Shown here: positions 1-8,369 of the stretch, one piece after another
How the letters are laid out: each line of letters begins with the position of its first letter
Position numbering within the stretch: the stretch's first letter is position 1
NCBI GenBank assembly: GCA_020346605.1
Contig: CP070784.1
Coordinates: forward strand, 559,472-623,471
From: Candidatus Bathyarchaeota archaeon
Lineage (GTDB): Archaea > Thermoproteota > Bathyarchaeia > TCS64
DNA length: 64,000 bases
Reading direction: 5' to 3'
Translations under genes and position numbers: made by a program
Notes under the pieces: generated by a model
The model's database searches: none
Told to the model about the DNA's origin: nothing
Seen by the model: only the letters and a program-made list of their open reading frames with translations

Positions 1-641
1 TGGGTCGGCCTGGCCTCGATGAGCCTCTCGATGAGGAAGCCAGCCTCGTGCAGTGACTCGGTCATGTACTGGATGGGGCGCCTGAAAGAGGACATCACGA
101 TGGGCTCCCCGAAGCCCGTCCACGTCATCTCCACCTTCTCCACGGCGAAGTAGTCGTCGATCCCCGTCTTGAGGACATAGTCGATGGCGGGGTGGCCGAC
201 GCTGAAGACGAGGGCGCCCCCGTCCCCCAGCACCCGCCTGAACTCGAGGAAAACGGGGACCCAGTCCTCGATGTAGTCCAGCACCAAAGGGGCGAGGACG
301 AGGACGACCGAGCCGTCCCCCAGGAAGTCCAGCGGTTCCCGGAGGTCGTGGAGCCTCACCTCGACCCTATCGCCGAGCCTCTCCCTGGCGTGCATCACCA
401 TCTTGGGGCTGGCGTCGACGGCGACCACCTCAGCCCCCTGCTCCACCAGCCTCTCCGCGTAGGCTCCGGGCCCGCACCCAGCATCCAAGACCCTCTTGCC
501 TTCAACGTCAGGAAGAAGCGACATCGTCGCAGGCCTCTCAAGGTAGGCGTTGTGGGGCTTTGTGTCCACCATATCAGCGTAGGCGTCGGCCAGCTTCTCG
601 TAGGCGTCGTACGCGATAAACCTCTTCCTTGGGGAATCCAT
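1..641 (-). CDS. class I SAM-dependent methyltransferase, C-terminus outside window
   Basis: The reading frame starts at ATG 641 and stays open to the window edge, giving 213 residues without the C-terminus. The Rossmann glycine motif DAGCGPG lies near residue 60, followed by an acidic strand end (VVAVDAS) and a later motif containing GDGGALVFSVGHP, which together define the SAM-binding fold of UbiE/type-11 methyltransferases. The substrate cannot be told from sequence. It stands alone, divergent from the VOC gene, with no operon partner visible. Confidence is high for the fold and low for any specific reaction. Confidence 0.85.
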   Translation of the reverse strand, partial: MDSPRKRFIAYDAYEKLADAYADMVDTKPHNAYLERPATMSLLPDVEGKRVLDAGCGPGAYAERLVEQGAEVVAVDASPKMVMHARERLGDRVEVRLHDLREPLDFLGDGSVVLVLAPLVLDYIEDWVPVFLEFRRVLGDGGALVFSVGHPAIDYVLKTGIDDYFAVEKVEMTWTGFGEPIVMSSFRRPIQYMTESLHEAGFLIERLIEARPT

Positions 642-793
642 TGTGTCCTCATACTGCACGGCGGTCAGTTAAATTATGTTTTGGTACAGTAGAGACCTCG
701 CCCCAAGAATTGCTGGTTTGAATATACTCCGACCCCGTTCTGGTGTTCCGTTTTTCGTGTGAAAATATTAACTGGTTCTACCATTAAACAAAC

Positions 794-1171
794 ATGTCAG
801 TAAAGAAGTACCCCATCGCCTACAGGACGGTCTACTTCCAGCTGAAGGCCGACGACTTGGAGCGGGCCAAAGACTTCTACGAAAAAGTCTTCGGGCTCGA
901 CGTCACCTTCTACGAGTCCCCTGAGGTCGGGTGGTGCGAGCTGCAGCTGCCGGGCGGAAGCCCGAGGCTGGGGCTGAATGCCGGCGGCTCGGGCGGGACG
1001 CTGACCTTCGACGTCGAGGATCTGGAGGCGACCAGGGCCTACTTCGAGGGGAAGGGGCTGGAGGTTAGCGAGATCACGGATATCCCCGACATGGTCTCCT
1101 ACTTCAACGTCAAGGACACCGAGGGGAACCTTATCCAGATCGTCTCCGATCCCAGGGTCACTTCTGAGTAA
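794..1171 (+). CDS. VOC (glyoxalase/dioxygenase-fold) protein
   Basis: This 125-residue protein has the single-module vicinal oxygen chelate pattern: a first beta strand (VYFQL), a helix with the typical ERAKDFYEKVFGL signature, and a final strand after DTEGNLIQIV. Metalloenzymes of the family usually carry His on the first strand and Glu on the last. Here those positions look like Gln16 and Gln115, so a canonical metal site is doubtful and a ligand-binding role is as likely as catalysis. The start is ATG 794, preceded by an AT-rich stretch with a TATA-like element (aatatta). It is a single gene. Confidence 0.8.
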   Translation: MSVKKYPIAYRTVYFQLKADDLERAKDFYEKVFGLDVTFYESPEVGWCELQLPGGSPRLGLNAGGSGGTLTFDVEDLEATRAYFEGKGLEVSEITDIPDMVSYFNVKDTEGNLIQIVSDPRVTSE

Positions 1172-1189
1172 ACTCGGGCACATCGGGGG

Positions 1190-1657
1190 CTAGGACGATT
1201 CGAAGACGGTGTTGGGAGAGGAGATCAGGTCTCCGGGGGGCTCGGTGGGCCAGAACCTGCTCATCTCCAGGTACCTTTGCTGCCTGTCGCCTGGCCAGTC
1301 GTCCATCCTGGTGAGGTTGCTGAGGCGGTCCGCGAACTTTATGATGACGGCCTTCTTCGATGCCAGGTTCGGGAAGTAGTACCCCGTCCCCCGGTCCCCC
1401 CGGTGAGTCATCTCCAAGACTAGATCTGCTATTGCCTTGTTGAACTCGTGGACCAGGTCCTCATACGTCATCTCGGTGTCCTCGATAATGTCGTGGAGGA
1501 TGCCCGCGCAGAGGGTCTCCTCGTCGTCGGTTACGTCCTTCAGTAGGCTGTAGACCTGGACTATGTGCGCGAAGAAGTAGGGCCTCCCCTGGTCGTCCAG
1601 CTGCCCCTTGTGCTTGTCGCTGGCGTACTCCAGAGCCTTGTCGATGAGCCTGCTCAT
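1190..1657 (-). CDS. HD-domain phosphohydrolase, MESH1/SpoT-hydrolase-like
   Basis: The 155-residue protein matches the small stand-alone HD hydrolases related to the hydrolase half of RelA/SpoT. Visible metal and catalytic motifs are His31 (FFAHIVQV), the HD pair at 55-56 in ILHDIIEDT, and KFADRLSNL later in the chain. Family members hydrolyse (p)ppGpp or other nucleotides, but the archaeal substrate is not established. The gene ends in TAG and converges on the VOC gene, with 18 bases between them. The start is ATG 1657 with an AT-rich element upstream. Confidence 0.75.
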   Translation of the reverse strand: MSRLIDKALEYASDKHKGQLDDQGRPYFFAHIVQVYSLLKDVTDDEETLCAGILHDIIEDTEMTYEDLVHEFNKAIADLVLEMTHRGDRGTGYYFPNLASKKAVIIKFADRLSNLTRMDDWPGDRQQRYLEMSRFWPTEPPGDLISSPNTVFESS

Positions 1658-1763
1658 TGAGATCAGGGTAGAAATAAAAACCGTCCTTCAAGTACCTTAC
1701 CTTCTGCTCTTGCGAGCTGCTGCAGCTGATGGTATGGCCCGAATGCGATGCGCCTCTTTGCAT

Positions 1764-1778
1764 AAAATTAAAAAAAAA
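1764..1778 (-). terminator. T-rich terminator after the collagen-like gene
   Basis: On the minus strand the stop codon at 1788-1790 is followed after ten bases by a run of nine T and then a second T-rich stretch. Oligo-T tracts are the usual intrinsic termination signal in archaea. It also supports the TAG at 1788-1790 as a true stop codon. Confidence 0.55.
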
Positions 1779-1787
1779 TGGGGCTAG

Positions 1788-2477
1788 CTACTGACCTCTC
1801 GAGACGATTATCGTCATGGTTGCATATTGGATGTTCCAGGACCAGTCCTGAGTGGGGTCCCTGATGTTGTGGTACCACTCCAGTTGGAATTCATAATCGC
1901 CTGCTTCGGTCAGCTCGACAACGGCGTGGAAATTGAACTGCCGTGTACCTCTGTTCCCCTCCTCGATGTAGTGTCTGAACCTGGTCCAGTCCGTTTTCCC
2001 CTCCTTCCTGTACTTTAGACTCACGTCCTTGGTGCCCCGTGACTGGAGGGAGATATTGCTTGGCGGGACCACCTGCGCTGTGTAGACGATCACAACGTCC
2101 GTGGGTTGAGCGACGGAGATTTGGAGGCCGATATGCGGTATGTCGGAGGGCAGATACGAAGACGTCAACTGCGGATAGAAGTGGTGGCTGTCGGTGACAA
2201 TCTCTGTGATTCCCGACTCGCCCTGAGGCCCCTGCTCTCCAGGTTCTCCAGGCGGACCCGGAATATATTCGATCTCGTCGATCTGAGTCTTGAGACCCGA
2301 TACCTGCTGCCACAGCAGATTGATCTGTTCTGTGAGGAACTGGATCGCTTCTTCGATTAGGGGTAATCTGCCCTTCGGCTCTTCCTGCGCGGCAAATGCC
2401 GGGGCTGACATGAGTACCAAGGCCAGTGTCATGGCCACGAATAAAGTCGTTCGGGTTATGTTGTGTTTGTCATTCAA
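1788..2477 (-). CDS. secreted protein with coiled coil and short collagen-like segment
   Basis: I take the start at TTG 2477. A longer open frame exists upstream but would run antisense through the RNase P RNA and is not credible. The N-terminus is a signal peptide (TLFVAMTLALVLMSAPAFA) with a cleavage site after AFA. A predicted helical or coiled-coil segment follows (about residues 37-72), then a run of Gly-X-Y triplets (PGPPGEPGEQGPQGESG), then about 130 residues of probable beta-rich domain without a recognised family. The order resembles phage or bacterial surface trimers, where a coiled coil and collagen-like stalk present a head. ATG 2432 is an alternative start. A TATA-like element (TTTAAATATTATT) lies about 40 bases upstream. 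Confidence 0.7.
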   Translation of the reverse strand: MNDKHNITRTTLFVAMTLALVLMSAPAFAAQEEPKGRLPLIEEAIQFLTEQINLLWQQVSGLKTQIDEIEYIPGPPGEPGEQGPQGESGITEIVTDSHHFYPQLTSSYLPSDIPHIGLQISVAQPTDVVIVYTAQVVPPSNISLQSRGTKDVSLKYRKEGKTDWTRFRHYIEEGNRGTRQFNFHAVVELTEAGDYEFQLEWYHNIRDPTQDWSWNIQYATMTIIVSRGQ

Positions 2478-2617
2478 ATCAATCCTATTTCGAACGTAGA
2501 TGATGGGAATTCTAGTTAAATAATATTTAAAATGAATGACATGGGCCCTGTCTCTGCGTTGAACGGAAGTTCCCACTTGAGTAAAGGTTATCAATGACAG
2601 CCCGGTTTGAACCCCTT

Positions 2618-2918
2618 GGTCGGTGAGCCGGTGGGCGGCTGCCGGGCCGCAAGGCCTGAGGAAACTCCATCCACCGCGCAGGACCGCGGCGCCGCGAGGC
2701 GCAGGGGGAGACCCCTGGCAACGGACAGAAACGACACCTCCCGTGGCACGCAGTGACGCCTTGGAGGCCGAGGACGCCACGGGCCCGGGTGAGACGACCG
2801 CCCCAGCGGGGTGAAAGGGCGAATAGGGGTCCGACGACCACCTGCGGGAGGACCCGGGTAGCCCGCTTAGCTAAATGCCGCCACGAACAGGAGATGGGTT
2901 ACGGCCGGCACACCGACC
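2618..2918 (+). ncRNA. rnpB: RNase P RNA
   Basis: The ribozyme RNA of RNase P removes 5' leaders from tRNA precursors. The conserved CR-I motif gaggaaactcc lies at 2658-2668 and the acagaaac motif at 2725-2732. The 5' segment ggtcggtgagccgg (2618-2631) pairs with ccggcacaccgacc (2905-2918) to form helix P1, which fixes both ends at about 301 nt, a normal length for archaeal type A RNA. The block gggtta just before the 3' P1 strand is also a conserved feature. Several open frames on both strands across this region are artefacts of its high GC content. Confidence 0.93.
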
Positions 2919-2998
2919 AGCTGTATTAGCGTATGATCAAGCAACTTCACACGTGTTCGAAGAGTTTATTATCCCCGTGCTCTACGAAGAGGATCACA

Positions 2999-3262
2999 TT
3001 GGAAGAGAGCGCAGTCAACGCCTTCAGGATACTTGTTCTCAGCGTGTTCATGGCGATGATGGGCCTCGGGATCATATCCCCGATGCGCGCGCGCGCCGGG
3101 TCGACCGTGGGCGTGTTTAACACAGCCATGAGCTTGGGCCAGATAGTTGGCCCCGTCTTCACAGGATTCCTCCTGGACAACTACGGCATGGGAGCCGTTT
3201 TCAACTTCGCCGGCGCCATAGGAGTTGTCAGCTTGGCGGCGTTCTACCTCATGTCCAGATAA
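2999..3262 (+). pseudogene. MFS transporter with large internal deletion
   Basis: The frame from TTG 2999 encodes 87 residues. The first 28 or so look like the first membrane helix of a major facilitator (AFRILVLSVFMAMMGLGIISP), and the rest looks like helices 11-12 (GVFNTAMSLGQIVGP to the terminal AFYLMSR). A full MFS protein has about 400 residues, so about 300 are missing. The junction coincides with a (GC)6 tract at 3085-3096 and the frame is kept across it. TTG 2999 is preceded by agagg at good spacing and a TATA-like agtttattat. A functional two- to three-helix protein is unlikely. Confidence 0.7.
3085..3096. repeat. (GC)6 tract at MFS deletion junction
   Basis: Twelve bases of alternating G and C sit exactly where the N-terminal and C-terminal parts of the MFS remnant meet. 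A similar (GC)5 tract marks the break in the carB remnant at 18034-18043. Confidence 0.8.
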
Positions 3263-3335
3263 CCGCTCGACCCACGTGGCCCCACTTTTCTTAAGTACAA
3301 AAATACACCATCATGGATGGGTTGATGAGACGGTT

Positions 3336-6245
3336 TTGAGAGGCAAGTGGCTGCTGCTCCTGTACCTCCTCGTATTCGCCAACACGGTCATGCGAACCCC
3401 ACTAGTGAATGGTGACTCAGACATCCACCTAGAAGGGTTCGTGTTGGGCTCGGACGGATCCCCCCTCCAGGGCGCAACGATCCTGCTGTGGGGGCTCCAC
3501 CTCGAGGGTGATGCGACTTCAGACCAGAGCGGTTATTTCTCCCTGAAGGCTTCGACGGACGAGGAGACATGCATGATGTATGCATACCTCGATGACCCAG
3601 CGACGCCGGGGGTCGATATGATGCCGGCGGTCCGTTCCATCGCCACAACGGGGGATTTAGCTGAGCAGGTGAACTTCACGCTGGTCCACGCGGCCACCGT
3701 CCACGTGCGCGGGCAGCTGCGGTACATTGAGTCGACCAACGTCATCACGAAATACGCCTTCGAGGTGATGGATCCCACCACGGGGGCGGTGATGCGGGTC
3801 GACGACCATGCTCTCATCTACGGGGCGGACAGGGAGGCACTGAACAGCATCCTCGACATAGATCCGGGCCTGGTCATCGTCCCCGCCGGAGTCCCCGTGA
3901 AGATAGAGGTCTCGTACTCCTACATGTACGAGAAGACCAGGAGGGGGCTGATCGGCTGGTCCATCTCGATCCAGAGGGTGCTGGAGGCCTTCGGAAGGTT
4001 CGAGATCTCCGACGGCGATGACTTCGTGCTTGGGGCAGGTGAGGTCGTCGACCTGGACATCAGGAAGTACAGCCTCGCCTCGGACCTGGTCATGCTTGAG
4101 AAGCTGAGGGTCGACGTGGAACAGAACCTAACCAGGATGGAGTCGGCGGGGTTCTACACGGCCTCACAGCGGCATCAGCTCCGAGGCTCGGACGAACTGG
4201 TCCAAAGTGGAACGTCTCACCTCGAGGCAGGAAACTACGATGCGTCCTATGTGGAACTCCGCCAGGCCTACCTGAAGCTCGATGGCGTCAAGGACTGGCT
4301 GGAGACGGTGGCGGTAGAGGCCTCGCTCTCGGTGAGCATGCTGATCGCCTTCGTCTCCCTCACCTCGGTCGCCGCTGCCTCGCTGCTCACGGACAGTGCC
4401 CCCAGGAAGCTTCTGGTCGCGTCAGCCCTGTACGTGCCGATGCTGCTGTTCCTGCATCGAGTCTATCCGGGAAGCGGAGCAGTCACCGCCGAAGGCTTCC
4501 TCGGGACAAGCCTCTTCTCGCTGTCCGTTGCGCTGTTCATCGAGGGGGCTGTTCCCCGGATCCTCGGCCAGCGGGAAGGCAGAGGAGGTCTGTCCCGTCT
4601 CGCTGCCATCCCGGTCATCTTCGCCATGGCCAAGAGGAACCTGAGGAAGAGGAGGCTCAGGACCTCCTTCACCTTCTCGACCCTCCTCACGCTGACCATG
4701 AGCTTCGTCGCCCTGACCTCCCTTTCGACAGGCTACGGTCTGACCTACAACCCGATCACTTCGCACGAGCCAGGGGCGGAGGGGATCCTAGTAAGGCTGC
4801 AAGAGTACCAGCCACGGATCACTTGGGAGGAGGGCTGGTTCTACCCGGTGGTCCAGTCGGTGATCGACTGGGCTGCGGGGGTGGATGGCGTGGCGAACGT
4901 CGCCCTCAAGGCCGAAAACACTCCCACGCTGGGGCCCTATGCGCGGGTGGGGGACGCCCCTATCTTCGGAATCCTCGGGGTCCAGCCCGACAGGGAGCCC
5001 ATGATGGACACCATAGACGACGCGGTAGTTGTGGGGGATCCCCTCAGGGAGGACGGCAGGTGCCTGCTCGAGGAGTCCCTGCTTAAGACCAACGAGGTGG
5101 CGCTGGGGGGGTCCATCGTTGTCAGGGGGATCCGTATGAGAGTGGTGGGCTTCTTCTCCCGCGACGTCCGTTTGGTTATGGACTTGGACGGTGAGGCCAT
5201 CCTCCCGAAGTATCAGATCAATTACGAGCCCGGCTCGGACATCCCTCTGATCGACGCGGTCACCTGCGACCCAGTGATGGTAGCCATCACCACGGTCGAC
5301 ACTGCGTTGAGGATTCGCGGCGTCGACGTCTCCCGCATTGGCCTGGAGCTCGAGAAGGGGGTGGATGCCGAAGTCCTGGGGAAGAGCATGGCCCTCACGA
5401 GGGAGTACCGGTTCTGGGTCTCCTCCGGCGGGGTGGTCCGCCTCGCCCAGATGGAGGACCTGCTCGGAGGCAAGGGGCTTCCCCTGCTCGTCCCCTGGAC
5501 GATCGTGGTGCTGAACGTGGTCGCCACCATGATGAACACCATGTACGAGCGTCGCCGGGAGATCGGCATCCTCTCAAGCGTCGGATTGAACCCCGCCCAC
5601 GTCTCCGGGATATTCCTCGCCGAGGCGTCGATAATAGGTGTCACTGCAGGCGGCTTCGGCTACCTGCTGGGGCTCGGCTGGTATCCCCTGATGGCGCGGT
5701 TATCCTTCGCCCCGGTCGTCCAGCAGAAGATCTCGGTGGTCTGGAGTGTCACGGCCTTAGGCATATCCCTCGCCGCGGTGGCCACGGGCTCAGCCCTCGC
5801 GCTCCGGAACTCAGTCGCCCTCACCCCCTCGCTGAGGAGGAGGTGGAGCATAAGTGATGCGTCGTCGATCGGCGGAGGCGTCATCGAGCTCTCGATGCCC
5901 ATGAAGATCGAGGCCGGGCTCATCGACGATTTCATCAGATTCATTAAGGATTCTATGGACGGATACGGCGATCCCATGGCGTCATCCTTTGTCTCAGGTC
6001 TGAAGGAGAAGACTGGGGATGAGGTACGGACCCGGGAGCTCAGCTTCACCTATGGTGAGGGACAGCCGAGCCTGGGAGGGATCCGCACATTCAACACACT
6101 GAAGCTGGAGAAAAAGAAGGACGACGTAGTCTACACCCTCGTGCTCAGGTCCAAAGGAGACAAGCAATCGACCCACAGGACGGGGTCCTTCATCAGGAAG
6201 TTGCTGATGACGTGGACCACGAGCCGCGGAAGAGGCGCAGATTGA
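3336..6245 (+). CDS. large FtsX/MacB-type permease with N-terminal CarboxypepD-like domain
   Basis: Start TTG 3336 is chosen because it begins the signal or anchor helix (RGKWLLLLYLLVFA) and lies about 40 bases after a TATA-like element. The 969-residue protein has an extracytoplasmic carboxypeptidase-regulatory-like beta domain (IHLEGFVLGSDGSPLQGATI, about 30-110) and a long soluble segment with a helical hairpin. Three membrane helices follow at about 330-405. An FtsX permease unit comes next: one helix at about 440, an extracellular domain to about 715, then three helices containing the cytoplasmic loop YERRREIGILSSVGL. A soluble tail of about 130 residues ends it. FtsX permeases normally pair with a MacB/LolD-type ATPase, but none is adjacent. 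Its cargo is unknown. Confidence 0.8.
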   Translation: MRGKWLLLLYLLVFANTVMRTPLVNGDSDIHLEGFVLGSDGSPLQGATILLWGLHLEGDATSDQSGYFSLKASTDEETCMMYAYLDDPATPGVDMMPAVRSIATTGDLAEQVNFTLVHAATVHVRGQLRYIESTNVITKYAFEVMDPTTGAVMRVDDHALIYGADREALNSILDIDPGLVIVPAGVPVKIEVSYSYMYEKTRRGLIGWSISIQRVLEAFGRFEISDGDDFVLGAGEVVDLDIRKYSLASDLVMLEKLRVDVEQNLTRMESAGFYTASQRHQLRGSDELVQSGTSHLEAGNYDASYVELRQAYLKLDGVKDWLETVAVEASLSVSMLIAFVSLTSVAAASLLTDSAPRKLLVASALYVPMLLFLHRVYPGSGAVTAEGFLGTSLFSLSVALFIEGAVPRILGQREGRGGLSRLAAIPVIFAMAKRNLRKRRLRTSFTFSTLLTLTMSFVALTSLSTGYGLTYNPITSHEPGAEGILVRLQEYQPRITWEEGWFYPVVQSVIDWAAGVDGVANVALKAENTPTLGPYARVGDAPIFGILGVQPDREPMMDTIDDAVVVGDPLREDGRCLLEESLLKTNEVALGGSIVVRGIRMRVVGFFSRDVRLVMDLDGEAILPKYQINYEPGSDIPLIDAVTCDPVMVAITTVDTALRIRGVDVSRIGLELEKGVDAEVLGKSMALTREYRFWVSSGGVVRLAQMEDLLGGKGLPLLVPWTIVVLNVVATMMNTMYERRREIGILSSVGLNPAHVSGIFLAEASIIGVTAGGFGYLLGLGWYPLMARLSFAPVVQQKISVVWSVTALGISLAAVATGSALALRNSVALTPSLRRRWSISDASSIGGGVIELSMPMKIEAGLIDDFIRFIKDSMDGYGDPMASSFVSGLKEKTGDEVRTRELSFTYGEGQPSLGGIRTFNTLKLEKKKDDVVYTLVLRSKGDKQSTHRTGSFIRKLLMTWTTSRGRGAD

Positions 6246-6329
6246 GGCATCAGGCCAGGGTGCAGGTAGCCGATCCAGGTGAAAGCCATGTCCTTCAGGG
6301 CTACGGAGATCACGCGGGCTCCGGAACAG

Positions 6330-6641
6330 TTACTTTGTGGTTATCGTGTACATGCAGCCTGTGAAGGCTAGGGTCTCATCGATGTGCCTTATCAGGCTCC
6401 TCACCTGCTCGACCGTAGGAGGCTGCTCCCATTCTATGACGTAGTCGTACTCCCCCACGCTCTCCCTCCCTCCCCGGATCAGGCTACCGGTCATTAGGTC
6501 GAGAGACGGATCGACCTGGCTGATAATGTGTGAGACCATCTCACCGTACTGGTACCTCTTCTTCAGGTCCTTGAGAAGGCCATCCATGGCCTCGAGCCCT
6601 CTGAATATCGACGGCCCATAGAGTTTTACGTGGCTTTTCAA
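6330..6641 (-). CDS. conserved small archaeal protein, unknown function
   Basis: A 103-residue soluble protein with mixed alpha/beta character starts at TTG 6641, with a TATA box (CTTTATAAG) about 35 bases upstream that supports it being expressed. I see no recognised motif. The segment SVGEYDYVIEWEQPP and a C-terminal strand FTGCMYTITTK suggest a ferredoxin-like or dimeric alpha/beta fold, which is only an impression. It is convergent with the FtsX-type gene and divergent from the kinase gene. Confidence 0.6.
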   Translation of the reverse strand: MKSHVKLYGPSIFRGLEAMDGLLKDLKKRYQYGEMVSHIISQVDPSLDLMTGSLIRGGRESVGEYDYVIEWEQPPTVEQVRSLIRHIDETLAFTGCMYTITTK

Positions 6642-6795
6642 TTCGAACCGCAGTTAGATCCACATATTGTGTCTTATAAAGATTCTAACGAGAGCCGTCC
6701 CAATCGGGAACCCAAACCTTCAATCCGATAGCGAGTCGCGCGATAGGGCAGCAGTTCTATAAATACGCGGGAGTACGGTACATCGAGGGTTGGGA

Positions 6796-7416
6796 ATGTC
6801 CGGCAGGATATTCGTCTTCGAGGGGCTCCCGGGATGCGGAAAGTCGACGGTTGCCAGAGAGGTCGCCGACAGGATGCAGAACTGCGTGATCATGCCCGAG
6901 GTGAGCGAGTCGGCTGCGTCGAGGGGGTTCGAGGTTGCGGACAGGACGTCCATCGGGACCGAGAGCTGGTTCCTCACGCAGTACTACACGAGGGACACAG
7001 AGGCCATGAGGCTCAGAGACGAGGGAAAGACCGTCATCGAGGACCGCAATTACGTTAGCAGCCTCGCGTTCGGCTTCGCGAACTTCGTCGCCAGCAACAA
7101 CCCGAGCTTCTTCATGCACTTCCCCAGCTACGTCGTGAACAAGTCCATGGGCACCCTGGTGAGGCCGGACGCCTACATCTTCTTCGAGATCCCTGTTTCC
7201 GAGTCGGTGAAGCGTCAGGGCTCCAGAGAGGAACTCACCGAGGAGCTGAGAACACGGAACATCAAAGTCCTCGAGGACTGCGAAAAGTTCTACCGTGCGT
7301 TCTTCGCTATACTGGAGCCCGACATCCCCCTGTACGAGGTGGACGCCACGCAGCCGATGGAGTCAGTGCTTGAAGACGTCCTAGGCATCCTCGATATGTT
7401 GACCAAGGAGAGATGA
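6796..7416 (+). CDS. deoxynucleoside/thymidylate kinase-like P-loop kinase
   Basis: The 206-residue protein opens with strand FVFEG and Walker A GLPGCGKST at about residues 10-18. A motif TVIEDRNYVSSLAF at about 80 matches the DRS/DR-Y region of deoxynucleoside kinases and thymidylate kinases. Arginine-rich lid residues follow near VKRQGSREEL. The reaction is presumably phosphoryl transfer from ATP to a nucleoside or nucleotide. It is convergent with a nucleoside-type ABC importer, which fits salvage. A TATA box (ctataaatac) precedes it by about 35 bases. ATG 6796 is used, and TTG 6790 is equally possible. Confidence 0.8.
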   Translation: MSGRIFVFEGLPGCGKSTVAREVADRMQNCVIMPEVSESAASRGFEVADRTSIGTESWFLTQYYTRDTEAMRLRDEGKTVIEDRNYVSSLAFGFANFVASNNPSFFMHFPSYVVNKSMGTLVRPDAYIFFEIPVSESVKRQGSREELTEELRTRNIKVLEDCEKFYRAFFAILEPDIPLYEVDATQPMESVLEDVLGILDMLTKER

Positions 7417-7441
7417 CCGCAAGACTCCTCAAACGGCGGGT

Positions 7442-8368
7442 TCACTCCTTTTTATGGGGTTTGTAGTCGCTAGGAGGAGTGGCCCTCCCGACGACCCCTG
7501 CCAGGACCGCCACCGTGAGCAGGTACGGGATGGTCAGTATTATCTGTGAGGGCAGCAGCCCCAACGCCTGCAGCCTCATCTGCAGTGCGTCCGCAAGGCC
7601 GAAAAGCAGGCTTGCGCCGAAGGCCCCGAAGGGCATCCACTTGCCGAAGATCATCGCCGCCATGGCTATGAAGCCGCGCCCCCCGGTCATCCCCCGGGCG
7701 AACAAGTTGAGGTGGCCCAGGGAGAGGAACGCCCCTCCGAGGCCCGCGAGCATCCCGCTGACGGTGACGCAGATGTACTTGATCCTGAAGACGTCGATCC
7801 CCGCGGTCTCCGCCGCTGTAGGGTGCTCCCCCACGGCCCGTATCCTGAGCCCCAGCGGGGTCCTGAACAAGACGACGTAAGAGAGGATGGTCACGAGCAC
7901 CATGACGTAAACGAGGGGGGAGTGGGTGCCGATAATCTCTCCTAAGACAGGGACGTCCACCAGCAGCGGTATCGAGACGTCCTCGATCCCAGAGACACTG
8001 TCGGAAGCCCCCCTGGAGCCCCAGATCACCTGGCTCATGTAGGCGGTGAAGCCCATCGCGAAGATGTTTATGCCGGTGCCGCTCACGATCTGGTCCCCGG
8101 CGAACTTCACCGTCAGGACTGCGTGGAACAGCGCCATCAGGCCCCCCGTGATCACCGCTGCCAGGACCCCGAGCCAAGGGTTGGAGGTGTAGTAGCTCAC
8201 AGTCACCCCGGTAAACGCGCTGGCGAGCATCATCCCCTCGAGGCCGATGTTGATAATGCCCGCCCTCTCGGAGAAGATGCCTCCAAGGGAGGCGTAGACA
8301 ATGGGAGTGGCCATCCTTACAGCCGCCGCGAACAGCCCCACGTTAATGACGCCTAGAAGGTCTACCAT
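7442..8368 (-). CDS. BMP-family (nucleoside) ABC transporter permease 2
   Basis: This 308-residue membrane protein belongs to the RbsC/YufQ permease family, with eight or more hydrophobic helices. The typical segments are SLGGIFSERAGIINIGLEGMM at the N-terminus and the cytoplasmic coupling stretch RIRAVGEHPTAAETAGI. It is the last gene of the operon BMP protein, ATPase, permease 1, permease 2, and starts one base after permease 1 ends. Homologous systems import purine and pyrimidine nucleosides. The gene ends in TGA at 7442 with a short gap to the convergent kinase gene. Confidence 0.88.
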   Translation of the reverse strand: MVDLLGVINVGLFAAAVRMATPIVYASLGGIFSERAGIINIGLEGMMLASAFTGVTVSYYTSNPWLGVLAAVITGGLMALFHAVLTVKFAGDQIVSGTGINIFAMGFTAYMSQVIWGSRGASDSVSGIEDVSIPLLVDVPVLGEIIGTHSPLVYVMVLVTILSYVVLFRTPLGLRIRAVGEHPTAAETAGIDVFRIKYICVTVSGMLAGLGGAFLSLGHLNLFARGMTGGRGFIAMAAMIFGKWMPFGAFGASLLFGLADALQMRLQALGLLPSQIILTIPYLLTVAVLAGVVGRATPPSDYKPHKKE

Positions 8369-8369
8369 C

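Noticed and set aside
192..692. 166-residue open frame on the plus strand at the left end
   Set aside because: It is antisense to the methyltransferase frame, which carries a clear SAM-binding motif.
2596..2617. Possible tRNA T-arm (ggtttgaacc) just before RNase P RNA
   Set aside because: It is only a short palindrome. No acceptor or anticodon stem can be formed around it.
2477..2780. Longer N-terminal extension of the collagen-like gene
   Set aside because: It would run antisense through the 5' part of the RNase P RNA and place the signal peptide over 100 residues into the protein.
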